Below are positions 34,401-44,064 of a stretch of DNA of 64,000 nucleotides, piece after piece. Position numbers and translations under genes: made by a program. Position 1 is the stretch's first letter. Each line of letters starts with the position of its first letter. The DNA is taken from contig NW_026063245.1 in assembly GCF_024362695.1 (NCBI RefSeq), positions 213,501-277,500 of the forward strand, in the 5' to 3' direction. Source of the DNA: Pectinophora gossypiella (Eukaryota > Arthropoda > Insecta > Lepidoptera > Gelechiidae). The notes under the pieces are model-generated. The model did not search any database and was not told where the DNA came from. It worked only from the letters and a program-made list of their open reading frames with translations.

Positions 34401-37400
34401 AAACAACACAATGTGATAATGAATGGACATCTTAAGGTAAAAATGATCGATCTTAATACAGACGCTCAAGGGTTTTCCATTTGGTGGAGTCAATTTCTAT
34501 ATCACGCTTTTAATAGCATGCTACTACCAGAATCTACTTACAACTTGCATCGGGTTAACGTAGTTCTGGACATGGAGCAGCGCGCTCCACCAATACTCGC
34601 GACAGTTGTGTGTGCTCTGCGCCACGTTGAGCCAGAAGGGACCGTCAGCCATGTGGTGAACTAGTGACGACGATAGTAAGACGACTACGGCAAGCAACGG
34701 GAACATGCGCAGGAACCGGTTCAGATAGAACAGGTGCAACAAAGGCAGGAAACGTTCTGAAAGAACAAAATTATTGCAACAATTATTTTTACCTGCAATG
34801 TGATTCTCTATCTAAGGCATTGCTATTGCCATCGAGATTATATAGAATCGACACTAGCGTTTGTAACGGCGCGAGATAAAACTATTCATCTAGTTTAGTC
34901 ATCTTAAAAATACAAAGGTTCATCGCTGCCAGATCGTTGTCGACAAACGAAGAGCATTGAAGAAGGCTTTGTTTTTATTTTGGTTTGGTCCTGGTGAATA
35001 TAACAGCCTCGGCTATTCAGCTGTTAAAATTTACAACAAATTTTCTTTCAGTAAGATTTACAATGAAGAGACGCTACACTATGAAGCTTTATCCATTTAA
35101 AGTTTTAACAATACTTCGAATATTTTCTTCTAAAAATAACACTACTGAATCTGAAATAAAATTCAAGGAAACGATTAAGGTAAACCTTATAATCACGATT
35201 TAAATTAATCCAATAAGATTAGCGTCAGAATTAGTCACACTGATTATATTTCTAGTAATTCACATTTTGTCGTGGCGTCATTCGCAAATAAATCAATTAC
35301 GAGTGTAAATTTTTATCATCAACGATATAGATATTTTTTGTTACGGCTTCCTACCTACAGTATAAGTACTGGTATACCTATTTAAGTGAGTCACAAGAGT
35401 TGCATTTCATAATAATTCAATAATGATGTTCAAGGCATTCTGATAAATTAAGCTGTATTATGAAAATAGGAAGAACATTGGAAATAATGTAACCTTCAGA
35501 AATTGACACAAAACTAAATAATTAGCTGATAGTGGAATAATATGCGCAAATAAATTAATAATATTAAGATAAGAGATGCCCATGAATAGAAATTTAAAAA
35601 AAGATGATATATCAGATGAGTGAGTCTACGTCTTTTAGCTCTTCGTGCCCTCATATTTTTTATTAAACTAAGTATCTAAGAACTATATGGTGGTACTTGA
35701 ACTTCTAAGCCCCACCTATGCTGAAAAATGACGAAAAAGAAAAAAACGATGACGTCACACTAACCTTTGCGCATCTTGCCGACAGTGGTGTATACGATGA
35801 GCAGGCCGGTGAAGAGGAAGAAGGTATCCACGGTGATGGGCGCCGCATTGATCCATGTGCTCGAGAAGTCCGTCATCCACTATAGAACACATCATAAATA
35901 TAGAACATTTGAACGGCCTTTAAAAAGCATGCAACAGATGCGCCATTGAAATCACATACACAGGTACTTGTAAAAAAGCACCCAAATACTCCTCCTGACA
36001 ACTTGTTTTTTAAGAATGTCATAAAGGTGTACCTATTTAATTATATGACTTCTTGAATAATACACATTATAACATCAAAAAGTTAAAAAAGCTAGGTAGG
36101 TATTTAATGTAAAAGAAAACTATAGCACTACAAACCTTAAGAATATCCATCTGGTTATGAATGTACCCGAGTATAGTGAAGGAGTAGGTATGTCCAGCCA
36201 CAATCCACATCATAGATATGGATCGGATGCCGTCGATGCAGTCCAAGGCTCCGGGGTTCGAGCTGAAGTTCAGCAGTCGACGGGAGTTGGTGTACACTGA
36301 GAAGCTTCGGAACAGGTCGCTTCCTTCTGACGTATCTGGTAACATTAATGTACCAGTTAGTGAATTACTTACTGGCTGTGTTACAGTTCATAGAGAAAGT
36401 TTGTTGCAAATAAGACTACTACTTGATTCATTAGTAAGTGAATTTCAAAAGAAGGAGGAAATTGGACTTGATGAATAATATGTAGAAGATATACTGACCT
36501 TTCTTGAAGTAGAACTTCTGCATGAGATCATACGAAGTGCTTATCGCAGTAAGCAGTAAGATGAACGATAAAAGAGCTCTGAAACAAGCCAGCAGTCATT
36601 GATATTAGTTTTGTGACTTTGTTCAACACAATGTTTTACAAAAGATAGAAAATAAAGCAATATGAAATCTTAAATAAATAAGATTGAAATACGTATCTTT
36701 CATTAATATGTGTTCATCTTTGTAATAAAACATTATTTTTCAATGCAAATCATAATTATAAATATTATATATTCATCCCGTACACTTTTTGATTCGTTCT
36801 ACGATGTAGAAATCATCATGTTATGAAACTTAACCAATAGCAAGTTACAGTAACTCACATAGCAACGTAGTCACCAGCAACGAAGGGTTTGTCTCCGGGC
36901 AGGCGATAGTAGAACTCCTGAAACTCGACGTTAAGGAAAGGCACGGCCTGCTGCCAGTGCGTTAGCGCCTGTCGAGCCGTGCACGCCTTCGGTATGCAAA
37001 CACCTAGAGTCATTCCGTACTGGGCTGTCAACAATACTGGAAATATCCTGCGGAAGATGAATAAATAAAGATTTGTTTTATTTTCTTGTAAATTTGAATC
37101 TAGTGGACTCTTACGTTTTTTTAATTTGTTTGTATGATTTAAAGCAGGATCGTAATTGAAATATTTTCTTTCTTTCTTTCCACTCCACCTTCCACTCTCC
37201 TAGCCACTTAGACGATGTCGCTTTAAGTGATAATTGCTAACAATTCTTGTTCATTATCCGTCGAAACGAATGAAACCCTTGTTCCAACGTTTGCTGAGGA
37301 AACAGCCACGAGCGTAATGAAGGTTAATAATTGTAATATTAAGCTAGCAACTAACCTGGAGTGATCATCTTCGTTATGGCCAGCAAATTTGTGCGCCCAC

Positions 37401-38393
37401 AAGTTGATCTTAGAATATCTCTCCACCACTGCGACGGTTTCGGGATCAACTTCTGGCAACCCAGGGCTTGGCGTGGTAAAATTCAGCCCTGGGATCTCCG
37501 GCAATGTTATGTTCCAATCTGGTATACTAGGCCAATCGATAGGTTCTTGTTGGAGAGGAACCAGGATCGCGCAATACTTGCCCTGAACTCTCATGTTCTG
37601 CACAAGACCGTCGATACTGAGACATTGGTGGTAGTCGCCAAAGTTAGCAAGGTTTCCCGTTAAGATACCACTTGGAATTTTTGCGCTTGCATCCAAAACT
37701 GGAAAATAAATTCCTGGGTTGTTATTCAGTAATGACATGGTGTCAGTTTGTTGTGGTAGATTTGAGTTTTGATAGCTCTATAACATTGTTTTAGTTTTCT
37801 CAGAATAGTTAATTTCTGGGGGCAGGATCCGTATTGAAACATTTATTTTATTAATACTCTACCTATGGCATAGGGACTAATCAGTTTGATCTTTCTTGTC
37901 AAAAAAGTATCTGTTTAATTAAGTACAATTTATTATTTATTAACTAGGTAAAATTTTTCTTTCGACGCGTGACAATTAACCATATATGGTTGGTTTGTCT
38001 GGCTTTATATGCCCTGGATTTAATTCTTGATATTTCGAATAATTAAAATATTACTTTAAGGTTATGGTGAATAAACAAAATAAAATAAATATAGGCCCAT
38101 TTTTTGTGGACTTCTACTTGTTGTTCGTAGAATATTATTTGATTATTTCAGCAAAAAATCTACAGTATGGACGTTACTATTTAGTTTTGTAAATATTAAA
38201 TGCTTATTTCTTTCTCTGGTATACACTTACATTGACGCCTGAGTGGATGCTCGTTGAGTAATTCCAGCTGCCGATTGCAGATCTCTTCATCTAGAACATC
38301 TTGGTACATCTGCTGGTCGAAGGCATCCTGCCAGCTCACCACCGAACCCATAAATCCACACGACAACAATATTATCACTTGCAGTCGTCCCAT
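28467..38393 (-). CDS. nose resistant to fluoxetine protein 6-like (acyltransferase-3 family)
   Basis: Thirteen coding exons (minus): 38393-38231, 37698-37356, 37047-36859, 36578-36499, 36335-36136, 35879-35765, 34756-34542, 34305-34115, 33715-33580, 31596-31410, 30649-30507, 29333-29228, 28552-28467. All phases match; the total is 2,154 nt (717 aa), typical for NRF6-like proteins. A signal peptide (about 1-20) is followed by an extracellular NRF domain (about 56-230) with DASAKIPSGILTGN and the cysteine-bearing IPKACT segment. The membrane domain starts with a helix at about 233-250 and carries GHTYSF (His about 307), FFLFTGLLIVY, RFLRMFPLL, CREYWWSALLHVQNY, QTWYLSVDTQLYILSPLV and RLSFAMYLVHVP. 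The C. elegans relatives act in lipid or drug uptake; here the substrate is unknown. The intron after exon 11 uses a weak donor (GTTGGT), chosen because the alternative hits a stop. Confidence 0.92.
28799..28936 (+). pseudogene. LINE reverse-transcriptase C-terminal fragment
   Basis: A 45-codon stretch reads EWNYLPSPVFP, then FKARVNRHLLG and a stop. It resembles the C-terminal end of non-LTR retrotransposon ORF2 proteins (W-N-LP...VF...FK..VNRHL). It lies antisense in the last intron of the first nrf-6-like gene and is 5'-truncated. Confidence 0.6.
29340..30500 (-). other. intron of the nrf-6-like gene
   Basis: AT-rich, with a family C remnant at about 30140-30240; no exon was recognised between 29333 and 30507. 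Confidence 0.5.
30140..30240 (+). repeat. TATG-tailed repeat, family C, partial
   Basis: GTAGCGGTTGCAAGTACTTT, CTTGTGACTCTGCCCACTC and CAGGCGTGAGTTTACATT correspond to the 3' half of 14969-15207. Confidence 0.5.
30800..31015 (+). repeat. retroposon 3' end with AAATA tail
   Basis: A T-rich, G-containing stretch ending GGGCCTGGCCTGTTATGATA and then AATAAATAAATAAATA. The layout suggests a LINE 3' UTR with a simple-repeat tail. It is intronic. Confidence 0.4.
31144..31310. repeat. SINE-like repeat, family E, inverted
   Basis: CTTAAGTGCAG, GGCTCGACCATTATAGACGG, TAGCGATGGATGTACTTCTG and CCCAATCGGGATATAG are the complement of 60757-61070. It is intronic. Confidence 0.6.
31610..32700 (-). other. 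intron of the nrf-6-like gene
   Basis: AT-rich; no exon or clear repeat was seen. Confidence 0.45.
32711..32795 (-). repeat. TATG-tailed repeat, family D
   Basis: ATACATACATAAACTCACGC followed by TTTCCCACCGGGGTAAGCGG and CTTCTCTTGCTTCC. It is intronic. Confidence 0.65.
32968..33523 (+). mobile_element. non-autonomous Helitron-like element
   Basis: It starts TCTAAATATATAAAAGG after an A and ends with a short GC-rich hairpin region (CGCGGACGAAGTCGCG) and CTAG before a T, matching Helitron 5'-TC, 3'-CTRR and A/T insertion rules. The inside has three related blocks, each with CTTGAAATTTG-type and ACGGGA-TTAGCGG motifs roughly 120-125 bp apart. It lies in an intron, ending only 57 bases from the coding exon at 33580. 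Confidence 0.75.
34760..35760 (-). other. intron of the nrf-6-like gene
   Basis: AT-rich; the open frames seen here lack domains. Confidence 0.45.
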
Positions 38394-39065
38394 TGCACTA
38401 TTATGTGCTATTATTTACCACTGCTACTATTTACTTAGTAATTACTAATATTAATTGTACAATGGTCTCAACTTGTCGACCACTCGTTTTCAGATCAATT
38501 AGTAACAGTCGTTCTAATCGGATTGTTTTAAAGAAATTTTTATCGATATGATATTATTTGCACCTGACTTTGTGTGTTTATAATTATTATTTTTGTATAT
38601 AGTAAATTTTTTAACGAATCGATGCCTAATTAATTGTTAAATAATTTTGTTTTCCCATCATTTCAGATGCGTTGCAGCGACCGTGGTCGTGGGGTGAATG
38701 ACGCGAAGAGTGCTCATTGCGAAGGTGTTGTACGTGTAACTACCCTCACTTCACAACTATTTTTTTAGACGCCAACACAACTTGGTAATGGTTTTTTGTC
38801 TTATTTACATTTAATCACGTATCGATCCGTTAAAATAAGTTTACTACGTACTCGTATAACGTGTGAATTGACTATTTGTGTAGTTGTTCATTTGTTACTT
38901 CGATGTGCTCACAAGTTGTATGTTTCGTGAAAATATTGTTCTGCGATCTATTAAGAAATAAAGTCTGGTATCGGTTTATTATTACAGGCCTACGGCGCAA
39001 CACACAACACCGTGTATTGACGCGGATTGTAAGTAGCGTTGACTTGTATGGTAGTCCATAGATTC

Positions 39066-39347
39066 CTAACACATTGTCACGGCCTGTCCGCGCAGATGAA
39101 CTCCCCTCCAAATGGAACAAATCATTTTTTTTTTCTTACGTTTTAGAATACCGCGCAGTGGGCCGGTGCTTGGCACACGACAAATCGCTTTACCCCGCGG
39201 ATCACTGCTGTCTAGGGAATGTATGGTATGAAGGTACTGACTGAAGACCGTCCACACAGGACGGCGACAATCCTCGCGGTCAATCCACGCCGCGCCGCTC
39301 GGTGTACCACACCGGTACAAATACGATTCACCGCGTCCGCCTGTCAT
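39066..39347 (-). CDS. uncertain GC-rich ORF or upstream exon
   Basis: A minus-strand frame begins with ATG at 39347 and runs 93 codons in a GC-rich island (about 39140-39370) within AT-rich DNA. Part of it (CRRPVWTVFSQYLH) has protein-like composition, and a good donor (AAAAC then GTAAGA) lies near 39140. No family is recognised. It could be an unrelated exon, an upstream exon of the nrf-6-like gene, or a decayed mobile-element piece. Confidence 0.2.
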   Translation of the reverse strand: MTGGRGESYLYRCGTPSGAAWIDREDCRRPVWTVFSQYLHTIHSLDSSDPRGKAICRVPSTGPLRGILKRKKKKMICSIWRGVHLRGQAVTMC

Positions 39348-39399
39348 GTGGCGTGCAGCGGCGTGCTGCGTCGTCGTGTGATAATCCCCTTACACACAA

Positions 39400-40500
39400 A
39401 TCAATTTTGGACATCGATAGCTTCGGGATAGCTTCTAAAAGTGTCTGGTAAAATACTTCTGTTGTTTTGTAGCTCTACTGGCTCCGACAATGTATTAATT
39501 GATTTTATTTATGTCTTCATATTGGATTAAATTAATACGAACGAACAGCAAGTCTATAAATTAATTTATTAAGGATTTAAACAAATATTATCGAAATATC
39601 AGATAATGGTATAACTGTCTTCTGTTGATACAGATACGAGTTTTATCAATTAATAGTTGCTGATTACTCATAACAGGAGAGTTTAATCATTATGTTTCTA
39701 ATTTCATTTTATAATTTGGAAAGATTTTTGGGTGAAAGTTAATTAATTTGGCACGGAAAAGCGTTTGTTCCCTTACATGAGAAGGAAGGATAAAACTGTC
39801 GAATAATTTTAGCAAAGTACGTTGCACAATGTTTTCAAAATCACTTATCCGTATGAACCCACTTGGCTAGCTTTTTCATTATTATGTACTGCCATAAGTC
39901 TTCTTCTTCTAAGTGAAATTTCCTATCGGGCGTCGGTGCCCATCACCGCAAAGTCTTCCCTGTTCTGAGCCAGTCCGGAGAGCACGGCTGCGTCCCTATT
40001 GTCAGTCCATTTTTTATATTATCCAGCCAGTTTATCTTCCTTCTTCCCCTTCCCCGTTTCCCATCTATTTTCCCCTCCAAAATTTCTTTCAATATGCGGT
40101 ATCTGCTCTGTCTATGTATAAGGCCAAAATATGCAACAACAATCTTACGTCATAGCATTATTATCTCATAGGTCCACTTGTGTATTTAAAAAAGCTATTA
40201 ATTTTCCCACTAACGAATTTGTCCTATTGCGATTTTTGCAATCGATTGCGCAAATAGACTGCCCCGGAATTTTATATACTGTGGATATAATTCGTATATT
40301 AGTTACCCTTTGTATGAGTCACGAAACTGTATTAAAGATCACATTATGAATGAGCAAACCTGATAAGATTCGCACAATACCGGTTATTATTAGGTGGCGT
40401 GCGTGCAGAATATAATTGTTATCTGTCTTTTACAAACAAACAATTATTGGTAATCAATTGAAATAGGTAATTATAATTGTACGAATTTTCTAAAATTAAT
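39400..40500. other. intergenic DNA, nothing recognised
   Basis: AT-rich; short open frames without domains. Confidence 0.4.
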
Positions 40501-40507
40501 CATTGTT

Positions 40508-40580
40508 ACTTATAAAAGTAACAATGTTACTTTGTTACATTATAAGTAACAATGACACATTACTATAAAAGTAACAATAC
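40508..40580. repeat. short tandem and inverted repeats of AAAGTAACAATG type
   Basis: Several copies of TATAAAAGTAACAAT, with inverted GTTACTTATA units, allow local hairpins. Confidence 0.5.
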
Positions 40581-40689
40581 AACACAACAATTGTATTTCT
40601 AATGCTATAAATAAACACTTTCTTTTTAAATAGTAATAAAGTAGTTGCAATAAGAAGTTACTAGTATTTTTTATTATAAAACACTGTAA

Positions 40690-40760
40690 TACACACATAC
40701 CTACATATACATAAACTTGCGACCGTAATGGCGTGGGCAGACAACTTGCAGCCACTGTTG
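40690..40760 (-). repeat. TATG-tailed repeat, family C, inverted remnant
   Basis: ACATATACATAAACTTGCGA, GGCGTGGGCAGACAACTTGC and AGCCACTGTTG correspond in complement to the family C 3' end. Confidence 0.5.
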
Positions 40761-40909
40761 CCATGAAATCATGCTAACAATACTGTCCCTCTGTTGATTT
40801 TTTACGACAAGTAAATAAATAACTTTGAATTCATGTTTGGAACATAGATAATTGGTACCACGTAGGCATAAGCCCGGTTGGAGTTTTATGAGTTATGGAT
40901 TTAATATTG

Positions 40910-41085
40910 ATAATTATAATTTTGTCATTGTATTTAATTAAGCGTAAATCAATTTAATTTTAAGAATATTGACATTTATATTGACTGACCTTATCTTATA
41001 ATTTTGACAATGTATTTAGTTAAGCGTACCTAGTCAAATTAATTTTAATCATATTCACATTTATATTGACTCACATTATTTTAAT
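40910..41085 (+). repeat. two-copy tandem duplication (about 85 bp)
   Basis: TATAATTTTGTCATTGTATT, TTAAGCGTA and CATTTATATTGACTGAC occur twice in the same order with small changes. Confidence 0.55.
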
Positions 41086-41224
41086 ATCTAATTAAAATTG
41101 TAATTTAAATATATTAACATTAAAAATTGTACACCTAGACTGGTATGCTGCAAAGGATGTATGTAATATTGTTTGAGACCTTCTTGACCTGTAGCAATGC
41201 AATAAATACATCTGAATTTGAATT

Positions 41225-41325
41225 TGTATTTGTTAATGGTATGGCGGCCAACATCTGGAAGACTGGGAGAAAGGGAGAGAGGCCTTTGCCCTGCAGTGGG
41301 ATGGGGTAGGCTAGAAATAATAATA
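41225..41325 (+). repeat. SINE 3'-end fragment
   Basis: GGCGGCCAACATCTGGAAGA and GCCTTTGCCCTGCAGTGGGA lead into a TAATAATAATA tail; the CCCTGCAGTGGGA motif is SINE-type. Confidence 0.5.
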
Positions 41326-42018
41326 ATAGCTGGCAAGGTGTAGGTGTATTACTATATACCTCTACCTACAAAGATACAGGCGTAATTATATAGTGTGTTA
41401 TGAAAGGAAGTAGTTTTTAAGACTTGCATTTTATAACTTTACAATATGTGTACTGTTGGTATACCTATCTAAATAAATAAATAAGTAAATGCCCAAAGAG
41501 ATAACCATCTGAATGCGTTACTATTCGCTCGCAGTCCGACATAAGTACACAACACCTCTCTCCTAACTTCCCCCGTTCCTGTGAATCCCCGCTACAAGAA
41601 CATAATCTTTATTCGCGACTAATAGAAGTTAGCGGAGTCCCAGTTAAGTAACCTTTAGTAAGAAGTTGTAACGAGTTGTGGAACCCAATTACATTGTTTC
41701 TCGTTGTTGGAGTCGAGCAGCCAGTGTCCACTCCGAATGAGGTCGCCTCGCACTTTTATTAAGTAGATATTCATTGGATATTATTAGTCGCAGCACGCAC
41801 GACTGATGAAAATAAAGAAAATGTTTCTACGTTAATAATGATACGGAATAGTCCTACACGAACCGGTAGTTGTCTTTGAGATCACTCCCATAGAACGTGC
41901 AAGGATAACCGCCGGTTGGTGTCCCACCACATTAGCTAGGGGCCTCTACGTGTTGTCTTCGGCTCCACGCACGCATTCTTAAAGTCCAGGACTCTACAGG
42001 TCGAAGATACGAAAACGA

Positions 42019-42062
42019 TTTACGCCTATTTCCCACCTTGGTAAGCAGAGACTATTTTACAC
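42019..42062 (-). repeat. TATG-tailed repeat, family D, short
   Basis: TTTACGCCTATTTCCCACC and GGTAAGCAGAGACTATTTT match 14635-14707. Confidence 0.5.
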
Positions 42063-42109
42063 CACATCTCTCATTTTGATAACAAAAAAATTAAACAAAA
42101 TTATTTGTT

Positions 42110-42546
42110 TTTTGTTTTGATAAAACAATTTAAAATAGATAAACTATTAAGCATAGGTAGTAGCACGGAAAGTTCAATCACCTTTGCATTTTTTTGTCGT
42201 GGAGATCCTTGGGGGAGGCCTATGCCCAGCAGTGGGCGTCATACGGCTGATGATTTGTTTTTTTATAGGTAGTAATAGGTGTAAAAGTTTGCGCAGTATT
42301 TTGTTGTTTTCGTCCTAATAATAGTAAATATTATTCGATTAATAAAATGGATGAAGGATTCGAAAAAGGGCAATCGGATAATCTACCTAAAATAGATGGA
42401 TTAATGGTTGCGCATTATTTGTCAACTAATAGTGATTTCGTCGTCGCCGAAATGTGAGGAATAAAAATGCAAAGGTGATTGAACTTTCCGTGCTACTACC
42501 TATGCTTAATAGTTTATCTATTTTAAATTGTTTTATCAAAACAAAA
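42110..42546. mobile_element. inverted-repeat (foldback-type) element with captured fragment
   Basis: The 84-bp arms 42110-42193 and 42463-42546 are reverse complements with no mismatch seen. They enclose a 269-bp centre holding a SINE 3'-end piece (GCCTATGCCCAGCAGTGGGC near 42220) and a short coding-like frame. No transposase is present, and no clear target duplication was identified outside the arms. Confidence 0.75.
42347..42457 (+). pseudogene. 36-codon coding fragment inside the inverted-repeat element
   Basis: It reads from ATG as MDEGFEK, then DNLPKIDGLMVAHYL and DFVVAEM before a stop. The pattern LPKI..LM...YL....DFV.AEM resembles the N-terminus of the large insect family of uncharacterised YqaJ/SWIM-type transposon-associated proteins. 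That similarity is from memory and moderate. Probably a captured 5' piece. Confidence 0.4.
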
Positions 42547-42765
42547 TACCCACCTTATGTCATAATGGAAGAATGTAGCTCAAATAGTAGAAGTACTTAC
42601 CTACCTACCATATTTTTTTGTGTGTGTAAATGTATATAGGTAAGCAGAGAACCGCCGCTCTTCTTAGTTAAATGAATACATAAGTACATACATGTAAGAT
42701 GTAAAAATCAGTAAGTAATCAAAACTCATAACAGCCGGTCTTTATGTGGTAGGTATGTGGATTAA

Positions 42766-42793
42766 TGTTATGTTATGTTATGTTATTAACTTA
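42766..42793 (+). repeat. TGTTA microsatellite
   Basis: Imperfect TTATG / TGTTA pentamers; followed by AT-rich palindromes of ATTATCAAGATAATTAT type up to about 42870. Confidence 0.5.
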
Positions 42794-43019
42794 ACATACA
42801 ACCAGGTTTCGAAATTATCAAGATAATTATGTTTCTTGATAATTATCATAACCAATAATTATCTGATAATTTTTCATTTTTACCTTTTTAATTTTTTATT
42901 GTATGCATACATGCATGAAGTATAGCTGATGAATCTATTTCCATTGGTCTGGACACTGCTGTAGCTGAAGTACAACTAATTTGTTCTCCCAAAATCCAAC
43001 TTATATCTTGCTTCTTGGT

Positions 43020-43350
43020 TTAGTTGTCTTGGTTATAATATTTAAACAAAAATACAAGCTTTACAGCCTTTTCATTGCACAATCTGTTCGACTGCACTAG
43101 CCCGAATGTTGAAAAACGTATTTCTAATGCCGCAGTTGAAGCGGTTGCGGTTAATAACTGTTCACAAAATTTAATGAACTTTCTTTTTCTGGCCATCTTT
43201 CTTCATCTTCTATAGTCACAAAAGTCCGACACAATAAAGGGCGGGTGCTTTTGAATGATTCTCCAAACATGAATTTAGGAAAAGGATGAGCTTTTGCTGT
43301 TAATGCCATTATGAAAGGAGCGAACTTTTCATCAACATGCACATTCAAGA
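43020..43350 (-). pseudogene. hAT transposase C-terminal remnant
   Basis: On the minus strand, TAALEIRFSTFGLVQSNRL and NEKAVKLVFLFKYYN match the hAT dimerisation region (FST.G.V....R..L..EKA.KLVFL..N). An upstream piece in another frame (MNVHVDEKFAPFIMALTAKA onwards) abuts it, so at least one frameshift separates the parts. Dead copy. Confidence 0.6.
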
Positions 43351-43393
43351 GCGTATTTTTTTGTTTTTATCAATTGATAAATATTAGGGAAGG

Positions 43394-43510
43394 GCCGAAG
43401 TTCGTTTCACATTCGGTTTAACTGAAATTCGGCAGGTTTAACCGAATTTCGTCATTCGGCCGAAATTCGGTTCACAAAACCGAACTTCGGCCGAAATTCG
43501 TCATTAGGTT
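43394..43510. repeat. cluster of CCGAA / TTCGG motifs
   Basis: About ten palindromic copies of CCGAAATTCGG-like sequence in both orientations. Such clusters are typical of subterminal regions of hAT-type elements and may belong with the flanking transposase pieces. Confidence 0.55.
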
Positions 43511-43735
43511 GACGAGCGAGCATTCATACATGTCACGCACAGATCCCTTGCGGGGTAGAACGTTCATAAAAAATAAATATGTTCATTTATATAATTTGAT
43601 TATAGGTTTAGATAGGTGGAATGTATTATGGACTTATTTATGTATTAATTATGTAAATGTGTTATGGAATTTTTTTTTTTTTTTTTGAGGAGGTACTCAA
43701 AGTCAATGGCATTATTTAAATAAAACTCAGAATTA

Positions 43736-43846
43736 CTACCACCACAAGATATTAGTGACTCGCATACAAACTACATTTTTTACTTTGTTTGGTTGATTTA
43801 CTTCTAAAAAGAAAGTCCAAACACCTGATATTTTTCGCCCACTCAT
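43736..43846 (-). pseudogene. possible BED-finger remnant of a hAT transposase
   Basis: MSGRKISGVWTFFLEV and KVKNVVCMR resemble the start of a BED zinc finger (W..F then C..C), but the first cysteine is missing and stops follow. Same strand as the fragment at 43020-43350, so both may come from one internally deleted copy. Confidence 0.35.
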
Positions 43847-44064
43847 TGTTCTTACATGCAGCACATACATACAGCACTGTTTTAATAACTTTTTGAGTAT
43901 TTTAACTATTTCACTCGTGTCACGGATGACGCAATAATGAGCGGCTGGCCGGCTCGTTGACGTGCGGGCGGGTAGCGGGCGGCAGGGAAAACAACAAACT
44001 GCAAGCGATCGCGTAAACAATTCGTAACGTGAATCATTGAAGAGAAGGCGGGAATCACTAATCT

